Assembly (NCBI GenBank): GCA_963969365.1
Contig: OZ017760.1
Coordinates: 1,736,001 to 1,800,000, forward strand
Reading direction: 5' to 3'
DNA from: Asterochloris sp. CNOR1
Lineage: Eukaryota; Chlorophyta; Trebouxiophyceae; Trebouxiales; Trebouxiaceae
Length of the DNA: 64,000 nucleotides
In this document: in pieces, positions 54,976-64,000 of the stretch
Layout: every line of letters begins with the position of its first letter
Numbering within the stretch: the first letter of the stretch is position 1
Notes under the pieces: model-generated
Databases searched by the model: none
The model's input: only the letters and a program-made list of their open reading frames with translations
What the model was told of the DNA's origin: nothing
Translations under genes and position numbers: made by a program

Positions 54976-57900
54976 GAGGCTGCCCTGGCGTCAGCCAGGA
55001 GGGCACTGGAGGAGGCACGGCAGCGAGCCCCTGTGAGGCCCCAGTATGGCGAATTCGTGTTCCAGAGCAGGTGGGCAGGGCCCCTTCTGCTTGGAGAACC
55101 CCACAGCTGTGGCACCTGGTCAAGCAGAGGGACACCGTGGACAGCAGCCATGCGCTGCCCTGCAGGAGCTGACCTACAGGAAGACACCTTGTCATGCTGT
55201 CACAGCTGCTGGCTGCAGGCCGGACAATGGCATAAGGGCGTCAGCAGGCACAGCAACTCCTCATGCCCCTGGGCAGCAGAGAGACGCGGAGGGCAGCAGC
55301 CGCACTGATGCCGCACTGCACGAGGCTTTGGCCCGCATGTCGGGCGATGACCTGCCGGCCTCATTCGACGAGGGCAATGGGCCGACAGGCAGCATCGCCA
55401 CAGCAGGTGAGTCCTCACATGCTGCCTCACATGCACGGGCTGCCCTGAGGCCCAAGTGGGACAATGGGGATTGTGACTCACTGCTGCATCTGTGAGGCCT
55501 GCTGACGGCTGGCACTCCCGCCGGGCTCGCATCGCAGCCACACAGGGACTGATTGTGGGGCCTCAGGCAGGATGAACAAGAGCCCACCGAGACTCCCAAC
55601 CCTCCCACCCCCAAACCCCCTTCCTCAAAGGCCCCCTTTCCCTCCAGCTCCCCACTTGCCTGCAGGTCTGTGAAGCAGTTCTAGAAAGCTACACCAGGCG
55701 GCTGGAATGCAGCTGGACATTAATCTTTTGCATGCCTTGCCTGGGAGGGAACTATGCTCAGCAGGACTATACTCAGCAGAGCGTTGCAGGTAGTGGGGAC
55801 AGCAGCCAGACAATACCATAGACAGCTGTGGCCCCCCGCCTGGCCATGTCCTGAGCGTCACAGGAGCTCACCTGCACACCTGGCCTGCAGGGCAGAGGGG
55901 TGAAAGCACCGCCCCCAGCTGGGCAGAGGGCCTCAGCAGAGAGGACAGCAGCCGGGAGCCAAGCATGCACCGCTTGTCCCACACCCCAAAGCAGCAGCTA
56001 GACTATGCAGAGCCCACCGCAGCCAACCTGGAGTTCTCGGCCACACAGTCAGAGCAGGTGAGGGGGGTTTTAGGGCCAGAGAACTCTGGTGGCAGCACAA
56101 CTGGTGGCGCTGTTGATGCTCCAGCAGCATTTCATATTGGGACAGGCTGGACATGCAGGGTTGGAAAGTTTGTGCAGTGGGTGTGAAGCAGCAGGCTGCA
56201 AGCAGGTTGTGCTGGGATCGCAGCAGGAACACGAGCTGTGGCTTGCATCGCAGTGGGCCTTGCAGCTGAAATTGAGTTCCAGCGCACCACCTGCAGATGC
56301 ATCCTGCGCATGTTCAGCCGCTGGCAGTGCTGCTTCCTACGTGTTTGACGGGTTTGCATCCAGCTCAGGTGACTGTGAATGTCATGTGTTTGCAGCTGCA
56401 AGGACCATTGCTGAGTCCTGCCAGGTGTCTCTGCCTGCAGGACGCTGCCTGGGCACATGCAGCCGCCCTCCCGCCGCTGCAGAGCGTGATGGAGATGACT
56501 TCGGCCTACAAGCCCCCAGCGCGTGGGGAGGAGCCTGCGATGGACATGGTCAGCTCCTCTGCAGGTCAGCCGCCCTCACCGTGCCTGGAGAGTACATCCT
56601 TGGCTTTTTCTGGAATTTGTAATTCTGGTGAAGTCAATATCTCTGGGCCGCCTATCATCAGGGCACAGGACTGGGCAAGGGCATGCCAGGGGCCCTGCAA
56701 TGTCCTCCTGGATTACATCTATGCTGCCTGTTCTCTCGGTTGCTCATGGCTGGGGGTGAGAGCCTGCCTAGGAAAGCTGCAGACCCCTCTGCAGTCGAGC
56801 TGCCCCTGACAGCGGTCTGGAACAAGCCATGCAGGGCAGCTGACGACAAATACTGCTGTTTGCAGTGTTTCTCTCCCAAGCATTTTGAGTTTCTGTTTTC
56901 AGGAGACAGGAATCTGCCGTTTGAGTGTTCAGGCTGCATACTCTGGCAGCATGAGGTCCTACTTTGACCACATTGAACTGCAAACTATCATTCACTGCAA
57001 ATGTGCAAGTGTGTGCATGTGCAGGGCGCGCTCTGGAGGATGGCAGTGGAGTGCTGCCAGACGGCACGCAGTGGGACCGTCAGTCAGGAGAGGAGTTCGG
57101 GCCCAATGGCTACTGGTTCAGATGGCACCGCCTGCGCGGCAAGAGTGGCAAGGTGTGTCATGCATTTGCTGCCTACAAGATGTATTCAGGCATCATCGCA
57201 ACTGTCAAGTGCAAGCATGCCTGACTTTGCGGCTTGGTCAGCGGCAGGGCCTGGTGACAGACAAGCTGTACAAATGGAAATATGCAGAAGGATGGATGCC
57301 TGCTTGCTTGGTCTCAGCACAGGTCATTGACAGGGCTCAAAAACTGCAGTGTGCATGCAGGTGGAGTGGGAGGAGTACTGGTGGGAGGCCAGCGACTGGG
57401 CAGGGATGAAGGAGATGGGGGCAGAGAAGTCGGGGTGCAGCGCTCAGGGAGCGGCCTGGCGGGAGACCTGGAAGGAGGCGTTGACCTTTGACCACGCCAC
57501 CGGGGAGCCGGTGGTGGACCGCACAGCCCACAAGTGGGCGCATGACGAGAAGGTGCGGCATGGTCTGCTCCTGTGGGGTGTGGGGGAGGCTTGCAGCGAC
57601 AAGTGTTGGCCTGCATATCTCACATCCAGGCGCATGCCTTGGGCTGCTCTGAGGAGGCCTTGGGATACCTCTGGCTGATCAAACAGTCCATAAGCTGGTG
57701 CAGAGCAAGAGCTGCATCTGGTCCTGGCCTAGCCTGCCCTACCTGACCACACTGCATCCCCTGTATGCTGCACCACACAATGTCTAGCTGGGGGCATGTC
57801 TAAGCCTGCAAGTGGGACTTGGGTGGCACGAAGATGCTGTTGCTTGATTGTGGGGCAAGCCACCAGCAGGTGAAGGGCTGCTGGTTCTTCGTGAGGGACG

Positions 57901-60694
57901 TTTGCTGCTCGCCAAGACGGCGCTGTGTCATTATGGCATGGCCCTGTGGGTGACTGCACACCCTCTAGGCAGTTATGGGTGATGGAGCATTGCGGGTGGT
58001 GTTTCTACTCATTGCTTCCTCCCCAGCTCAGCTTGGCAAGCCAGCATGCCGCCTGGCTTCTGATGTGAGTTGTGGCTCCGCTTTGATTGGACCATGCAGG
58101 ACCATGTGAACCCAGCTTGTCAGAGACTTCTCCTCGCCTCGCCCACTTACGCTGGCTATGTGCTTTCAGAGCGGTTTGCCAAGGTGGTTGGGAGCCTGCA
58201 ACGCATGTATGCATGGCAGTATCTGACAACTGGCTGCACTCCAGGTCAGTAGGGCATCCTGCCCCAACAGCAGCAGTTTCCACATGTTTGGACATGTGGG
58301 CGACCTTGTAGCTGCCGGCCTGGCCATGGCTTGTTTCAGCCCTGCTTCCTGTCTGCCAGGTCCCGGTGCCTTTGTCAGGTTCCAGATAAGAGGTACCGAA
58401 GGTCATGCAAGACTCTGCGGAGCGGCATGTGGGACGAGGAGGAAGGGGGAGCGGTGCGTGTCCACCACTCCAAGAATGCCGTTCACAAGCCGCCAAAGAC
58501 CTTGCCTGCAGGGCGATGAGTGGGAGGAGAAGTGGGGGGAGTGGTGGGCCTCCCTGGGCCGCGCCAACAAGTGGGCCGACAAGTGGGGCAAGGACGGCGG
58601 CTCAGTGTGGCACGAGAAGTGGGGAGAGGACTACGATGGGGAGGGCGGGTGCATCAAGTACACAGACAAGGTGAGACAGAGGCTGCGTGGATGCTTTAGC
58701 ATGCTTATGCTCTGCGCAATCCAGGACATTGATCACTGTGGGGCTGCAATGGAGCACCAGATGTTCTTGTGCCAACAGCATACCAAGGTGCCTTCATTGG
58801 TCATGAGCTGATCAGGCCTAGCCCGAGTGTGCAGTGGCTCTGGACATGGGCCTCAGGGCAGGGCAAGTCTGTAGTGGCCAAAGCAGCAGCCTTGTGCACT
58901 TCTTGCGGCATTGCAGCCGCTGCACATCAGCGCTGATGAGGGCTGCTCTCCAGATGGGGGCTCGTGCACCGCGCCCACTGCAGCTGTCCTTATGTTCCTA
59001 CAGGGGGGTTGTCCTGAGCTGCAGTGGGCAAAGCGCCTGCTGTAAGGGCAGGCCAAAGCAGCAACAATGCATCGGGTGGGTGTGAGTGAAAGCTGCATGC
59101 CCGCCTGAGTGCAGAGGACTGCACAATTGTGCGCCTAAAAAAGCCTGTTCACTGCCATAAAGATGTGCCCCTGGCTGCAGTGGGCTGAGCGCCTGCTGGC
59201 TGAAGGCAAGACAGAGCAGTGGGGAGAAAAGTGGAAGGAGGACTTCAAGGATGGCAAGGGCAACAAGACGGTGAGCTGAGACGTGGCTAGCCAGACTGAA
59301 CCCTAACCAACACAGAGCACGGGTAGATGTTAGCGGGGAGCACACCTCGTAGGCCCTGCGGTGACTGACTGCTCTGACCTCCTCTCAGTATTGATCAACG
59401 TTCCTGTCGGTTGTGATCCGCTTGATTGACCCTTTGCACTGACAGGAGTACCAGCACAGACCTTGCGAGGGTCACATTCTTTGGTTGATATCTGCGCTGA
59501 CAGCGGTGGCTGCGCCTGCAGGGCGAGACCTGGAGCGTGGACGAGCAGGCCAACAGGTTCCAGCGCTGGTGGGGCGAGAACCACTTTGGCAACGGCTGGG
59601 TGCAGAAGTATGGGAACAGCACCGCAGGTCAGCGTGCACCAGCAGCTGCCGGCTTGAGGGCAGCAGCAGGCATGGGGGGTGGTGGCAGGGGACGGCAGAG
59701 CATGCATGCCTGGTGGCGGCAGCTGCAGGCTTGAAGCGCTAAGGCAGGGGATACAGTGGTGGCATGCCTGGTGGCAGCCGCTGTGTGGCTGGCATACCTT
59801 GCGCTGTGCCTGCTTTGCAGCCTTTCTGCACCTGCCCCCTGCTAGGCAGGACCAAGTCGGTGCTGAAGCACAAGGCAGACCCTGATTCCATTGCAAACTG
59901 CACCTCGCACACACTGCTGGAAGGTGGATGTGTTGGCCAGGAACCAGCTTGCCGCCATGTAGTCTTGAGTGCAGCACTTGGCTCACAGTCCTTGCTGCTG
60001 CATTGTCTGGCCCCTCCACTTCCCTGTTGTCTGCAGGTCTGGCAAGCGCTTCCAGCTGCGGTCTGTGTGTACAGTCTGGAGCCTCACTCAGGTGTCTTGC
60101 AGGGGAGCAGCAGGATGCCAGCCGCAGCGCGCCAAGACCTGGAGGCCTGTATGTGGCCTGGTCACTGTGCTGTCAACCAGGTGCCATGCAGACCAGATGC
60201 TCCTGTCCTGGCCACCTGCACTCAGCAGGGCACCAGTTCTACACCAAAGCCACAATGACAGCAGAGTGGTGCCCTGCAGGAGGCCGAGTGCAGTCTCAAC
60301 ACGGTCTCCTGTGGCAAAGTCTGAGCTACTGCCTTGATGTGCTGCATGCAGGCGGACAGCGGGATGTCGGCACACTGCTAGCCTGGGCTCTCACTATCCT
60401 GCAGCGCCCGGTAGTGACACCAACAAGCATGGGACCATCTGAAGTGGTGTTTCTGCTGGGGAGCAGTGGAATGTCAGCAAGGTAGATAGGGAAAGTTCAT
60501 CAGTGGCTCAAGTGTGGCCACATGTTGTGCCTGCAGGGGAGCAGTGGGACGTCAGTGAAGAAATGGATACCTACTACAACCCCATCCCTGTGGGGGGCTA
60601 CGACTGGGCCGTAAATCACTCTCCTCAACTGAGAGGGGTGGCCACCAAGCCACGTGGAGGCGACGACCTAGGCGATGGACTAGACGCGCTTTGA
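54976..60694 (+). CDS. ESV1/LESV-like tryptophan-rich starch-binding protein (5' end uncertain)
   Basis: EARLY STARVATION 1 and LIKE-ESV1 bind glucan chains in plastid starch and organise granules. The conserved Trp-rich domain is spread over in-frame exons: 57025-57152 (QWDRQSGEEFGPNGYWFRW), 57361-57552 (VEWEEYWWEASDWAG), 58512-58670 (GDEWEEKWGEWWASLG; VWHEKWGEDYDGEGG; KYTDK), 59181-59270 (WAERLLAEGKTEQWGEKW), 59522-59627 (RWWGENHFGNGWVQKYGN) and 60537-60694 (MDTYYNPIPVGGYDWAVNH; SPQLRGV; TGA). Order and motifs match the family throughout. Upstream exons are 54976-55067 (EAALASARRALEEARQRAP; YGEFVFQSR), about 55280-55408 (DAALHEALARMSGDDLPA), about 55939-56058 and 56441-56564 (MEMTSAYKPPARGEE), giving a linker. 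A plastid transit peptide is expected but its exon is only a candidate (53729). Confidence 0.88.
59025..59060 (+). repeat. Echo of ESV1-like exon start with stop codon
   Basis: GCAG then TGGGCAAAGCGCCTGCTGTA copies the exon at 59181 (TGGGCTGAGCGCCTGCTGGC), offset 156 bases. The copied frame hits TAA at codon 7. Similar copies of the last exon start (60537) lie at 60103 and 60458. Confidence 0.75.
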
Positions 60695-61237
60695 GGCGTT
60701 AAGCACCAAGCGCGGGGTCTGGGGCTGGGCTCACCTGTTTGTGGCTGCAGACCTGGAGAGGGCACCAGGTATCCTAGTCACTTGACAGACTGCCAGGCAG
60801 ACATTGCAGCCAATCCACATTACAACAATTCTCTTGGATTCATGTGCGCAACTCACTGATTCATGCTGTGACCCAAAGCACGCATCACCTCTTGCAGATA
60901 CAATGTGCCACATGATTTGAATGAATGAATCTGTTCTGCCAGAACTAAACTTGTGCTTGAGACTCCAAGAAATGACTCCATGGGCATCACTGCCGTGTTT
61001 GCTGACAAAGAGCCCAGCAGACGACAAAAATTCACAGATCTTAAGATCTGGGAGGAGATGTAGCTGCATAGGACTTATGAAAATACATCAGCCAATAAAC
61101 TAAGCAAATGGAGGCACCTGAGAACGCTAGGCATGCGAGAGAGCAACAAGGGTTGATCCTTTGGCACCTGTGCACGACAACGTATCAAGTTCTCGGTGAG
61201 GGGAAGGGCAGGCAGACAAGTGGGGAGTCAATAAGGC
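60695..61237. other. Convergent intergenic region
   Basis: This lies between the 3' ends of the ESV1-like (+) and F-box/XPA-like (-) genes. It is locally AT-richer than the genes. No exon, RNA gene or clear poly(A) signal was seen. Confidence 0.5.
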
Positions 61238-63215
61238 TCAGACTTGCACCTCTGGCATCATGACGGCAAGCATTGCTTCAATACTGCCATGTTTTTGAAT
61301 GGCTCTCTCCCTGACATCCATCTTATGATACAGCCTCATGGGCCCGTAGTAATGGCTGATGGGGTTGGGATCAACTGCATATTTCAACCCCTGCACGCCA
61401 GGACAGGTATCCCATAGTTTGCCTGGAGGCACAGAAAACGGCTTTCCTGCTTACAATGGCAACAGGGCACTAGCCAGACAACAAGAGTGGCCGCCAGGCA
61501 GCCAGGTGGCCAGCAAGCAGAGGACAGGCGGCGCCATGGGTGACATTGTAATTGACCAACAACAAAACATTGGTTGACCTCAAGGTCCTCCTTCTTCAGC
61601 CTGTATCTGTGATGCGCCTCAGTCTGCGTCATCAAGCGTTGCTCAGGGCTGCTGCAGGCGTATCCCTGCAGGCAGGAGCAATGCATCAGCAGAAACGCAT
61701 CGCATCACAGCCAAGTGGCAGAGCAGCACTGACATACTGCAATGTGCCAGGAACGGAGCAGATGCAGACATGCTGGCAGCTGCTAGGCACTGCGGCCATG
61801 CTTGCTGGTGCCTCACACCACAGCGAGTGCAGCATAACGCGCAATGAGGCACACCAGCCTGTGACACTGCAGGGCACCAGCAACCCACACACCGCTGCAT
61901 TCCTGTTAGTCGGCCCAAGCAGCAGGCCAGCACCCAACATTTGGCACACTTGTCGCAATTCAATCAATTGGGAATCAAATCAACTGGGAAAAGCGGGATC
62001 ACAACAAGTGGAGCTGCACATACTCTGCTGCACTCCAGCAGTGCCGCAGGCAGCCAGCAAATTTTACTATGTTCCACACTTGATCACATAGACTGTGCAC
62101 ACTATGTGCATCACCAGCAGCACTCACCCTGCTGCACTCCCGGCACAGGGGGATGCTGCGGCAGTCCTTGAAGCCCATTGCCTCGCCCTCACTGAATGTG
62201 AGCGTGCTGCGGTTTGGTGGGCGCCTACAATCCCAGCAGCGGCCGCGCAACATCTTGTGGTAGTAAGCTCTGGGCCCCTTGCCGTCATCGCAGGGCTGCA
62301 CCACCCCACCAGATGTAAGTGTACTGAATGTGAGTAATTTGACGCTTAAAGGGACTCCTTGGTACCAAGAAGTTCCCTGAGCTCTGAAAGCGCACAGCAA
62401 GCAGGCACCTGCAGCTGTGCCAGATGCACTCTTGGGAGGCCACTACGACAGAGCAAGCAGGCATCTGCAGTGCTGCAGACTGGACTGATGCAGACTGGAG
62501 GTCGCAAAAGCAAGCAGTCGCACCGAACTTCTCAGAGTCAGCTCAGCGAGTGAGAGGCGCTGCCAGGCGATGTCTGCCTCAGCACGTAGCAGCCTGCACA
62601 CCTGCAGCACGCAGTGCGGCCTGTCCTGCAGATTAGATGCAGTAGTCTTGCAGATTACCTCCTGCATACCACAAACACAGTGCAGTCTGACCTGCAGATC
62701 TGTAAGCTTCTGAAGGGGGAACAGCAGGAAGCTTGGCACAGCAGGCTTGAGGGCTCTGCTGCACTGTGGCCGCAACGTGGCAGTGTGCTCGGAAACAGCT
62801 CAATTACCAGCCTTCCCTCACCTTTGCTGTGGATGTCAAGCTGTCACGGTCCAATCTGCTGAGGATCAGCCGCAGTATGTCTGAGTTGAGTGCCAGCAGG
62901 TCAGACAGCTGACTTTGGCATGCTGTTCCATGCACGTCAACCTGCATGGAGTCAGCCTGTATGGTGCAATATTGAGCATTGCAGACTCATCGCAATGCTG
63001 TTCTCACCCCTTCAGCCATGTCTTTATGGCTAATGCCCTGCATGATCTGTTGCTCCACCTGCAGTCTGACCACAGGCTCATCCAAGGCATGTTCCTGAAG
63101 GTGCATCTGCTGCTCCAGTCTGCGCCGGCAATGCTTCATGCTGGTGGTGTTCTGATTGCTGATAAACTCCGGCAACAACACTTCGATGCATTGCTGCAGC
63201 TCGTTTCCCATGCTT
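61238..63215 (-). CDS. F-box protein with XPA/Rad14-like zinc finger and DNA-binding region
   Basis: XPA/Rad14 verifies damage in nucleotide excision repair. The XPA-like part has a zinc-finger exon, 62295-62128, with GRCWDCRRPP and IPLCRECSR (CxxC pairs). Exon 61653-61579, QRLMTQTEAHHRYRLKKEDL, mirrors XPA's LITKTEAKxEYLLKxxDLE. The last exon, 61390-61238, has GLKYAVDPNPISHYYGPMRL then YHKMDVRERAIQKHGS, mirroring LKFIVKKNPH..MKLYLK..VxKRSxxxWGS, and ends at TGA. Upstream on the same strand is an F-box: exon 62906-62824, LLALNSDILRLILSRLDRDS, and about 62609-62520, VCRLLRAEADIAWQRLSLAE. An exon at 63215-63008 (SMGNELQQCIEVLLPEF; EPVVRLQVEQQIMQG) precedes it. The start is not fixed. Linking F-box and XPA-like parts into one protein is inferred from order, strand and compatible splicing. 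It could be an F-box protein that reuses the XPA fold rather than a repair factor. Confidence 0.7.
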
Positions 63216-63807
63216 CTGTTGAATCCAGGGATCAGGCTGCCAAGAAAGTTACAAGCCACAACATTTCCATGCTATCTTCGAAGTTTACTCTAACCTGCCC
63301 AACAGCACAGATGGTGCTAAGTGGAGGGGAAGGGGCCAAATGGAGAGGGAGTGTACCTGCTGACCCTAGTTGCTGATACTGGAGGGCACAGTGGTCATGC
63401 AAAAAAGGGAAGCTGACGCGTCTTGCTGGGGCAGGGCTGCCAGCTGATGACGCCCAAGCAAATGGCAGGCAGCATTCAGCGTGGCAATTGAGAGCTAACC
63501 AGGCCTCTCAGCTGCGGCTGGGCGCTATCTGCAGGCAGCAACTGCTGCTGCTGACAGGTGCCACCTGCTCCAACAAGGTGTGCTTGGCTGATGGCTTGCA
63601 TGGCATCAAAGCTGCAATGGGCAAGGTGCACAGCTGCAACAGACCTCGCATGGTTTGCCTGTCGTACAATACACCTAATGATGTGCACATAATACAAAAC
63701 TTTCCAGCTCAGCACTGTCTAGCAGCCTGCTGCCGACAGCAATTCATGCAGCCAGCCAAGACTGGGCAGCTATGGTACAGTGCCAGGCCAGGTCGAACAA
63801 CATTCAG
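63216..63807. other. Spacer upstream of the F-box/XPA-like gene
   Basis: Probably the promoter and possible first exon of the - strand gene to its left, plus the 3' end of the - strand gene to its right. No motif was recognised. Confidence 0.4.
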
Positions 63808-64000
63808 TCAGGTGAGGTCCACAACATCATTGGTGAGGTCCATGATTTCGCCATCTCCAGGTGATGGTGCCAGCTCTGGCCTGTGCAGATCATAGTTGAC
63901 ATCTATCACCAGGTGGTAGCCACCACTGACGAGCTCATAGCGTTTCTTTGGACGAAGGGGGCGTGTCTTTGCAACAGCTCCTTGTTGGACCCCCAGCACC
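63808..64000 (-). CDS. 3' end of an unidentified gene with SUMO-interaction-like motifs (partial)
   Basis: The open frame enters from the right edge and ends at TGA (63808-63810). It has a basic stretch, RPLRPKKRYELVSGGYHLV, then HRPELAPSPGDG and finally EIMDLTNDVVDLT at the C-terminus. IMDLT and VVDLT resemble the V/I-x-D-L-T SUMO-interaction motifs of SUMO-targeted ubiquitin ligases. I do not recognise the rest. The exon could instead splice on into the F-box/XPA-like gene, but no good donor is present before the stop. Confidence 0.45.
   Translation of the reverse strand, partial: VLGVQQGAVAKTRPLRPKKRYELVSGGYHLVIDVNYDLHRPELAPSPGDGEIMDLTNDVVDLT

Noticed and set aside
54252-55187. Open - frame of 311 residues
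   Set aside because: Antisense to the ESV1-like gene's 5' region; no motif, and the + strand has a firm exon at 54976.
60037-60070. Extra ESV1-like exon reading GKRFQLRSV
   Set aside because: It follows a CTGCAG, but skipping it keeps frame and family motif order (59627 to 60537), and it matches nothing in the family.
1-64000. Transposons, introner elements, tRNA, rRNA, CRISPR
   Set aside because: No transposase, reverse transcriptase, terminal repeats, rRNA text or regular spacer array was seen. Echoes differ from intron to intron, so they are local copies, not one dispersed introner family.

Overview
The window is nuclear DNA of a green alga, most likely a trebouxiophyte-like chlorophyte. 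This rests on gene content, not on a database match. The genes are split into many short exons with GT(G/A)AG donors and TGCAG acceptors, and they include an ESV1/LESV-type starch-binding tryptophan-rich protein, an SnRK2-type kinase fold, a caleosin and a LysM receptor-like kinase. I saw no rRNA, tRNA, CRISPR array, transposase or organelle gene.

Layout, left to right: (1) caleosin, + strand, 5' end outside the window (134-2505). (2) F-box protein, + (3348-4324). (3) Coiled-coil protein, - (4585-7172). It diverges from (4), a Golgi type II GlcNAc-transferase-like enzyme, + (7390-12657), whose ten-exon model closes in frame and encodes 416 residues. (5) GAF-domain protein, - (13309-18927). 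(6) SRP72, - (19451-27698). (7) A decayed copy of the F-box gene 5' region, + (27805-28010). (8) SnRK2-like pseudokinase, - (28849-33798). (9) A poorly defined block (33799-36409). (10) USP-type deubiquitinase with a long disordered tail carrying 52-residue tandem repeats, - (36410-44160). (11) Three-LysM receptor-like kinase, + (44918-52875). (12) ESV1/LESV-like starch protein, + (54976-60694). (13) F-box protein with an XPA/Rad14-like domain, - (61238-63215). (14) The 3' end of another - strand gene with SUMO-interaction-like motifs (63808-64000). The genes show no operon-like logic. Shared themes are stress or lipid storage (caleosin), starch (ESV1), secretion (SRP72, GlcNAc-transferase), ubiquitin (F-box proteins, USP) and surface perception (LysM kinase).

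The strongest unexplained structure recurs in nearly every gene. Introns carry degenerate copies ('echoes') of the neighbouring exon edge, including the splice site and 20-80 bases of coding sequence, usually 50-160 bases from the real edge and often in two to four tandem copies. Several echoes keep the acceptor and part of the peptide. This looks like repeated local tandem duplication across splice sites, a possible route for intron growth, intron gain or alternative exons. Other notable points are a pseudokinase lacking four catalytic residues, a plant-like three-LysM receptor kinase, an F-box/XPA-like fusion and an inverted repeat spanning the transmembrane exon of the receptor kinase.
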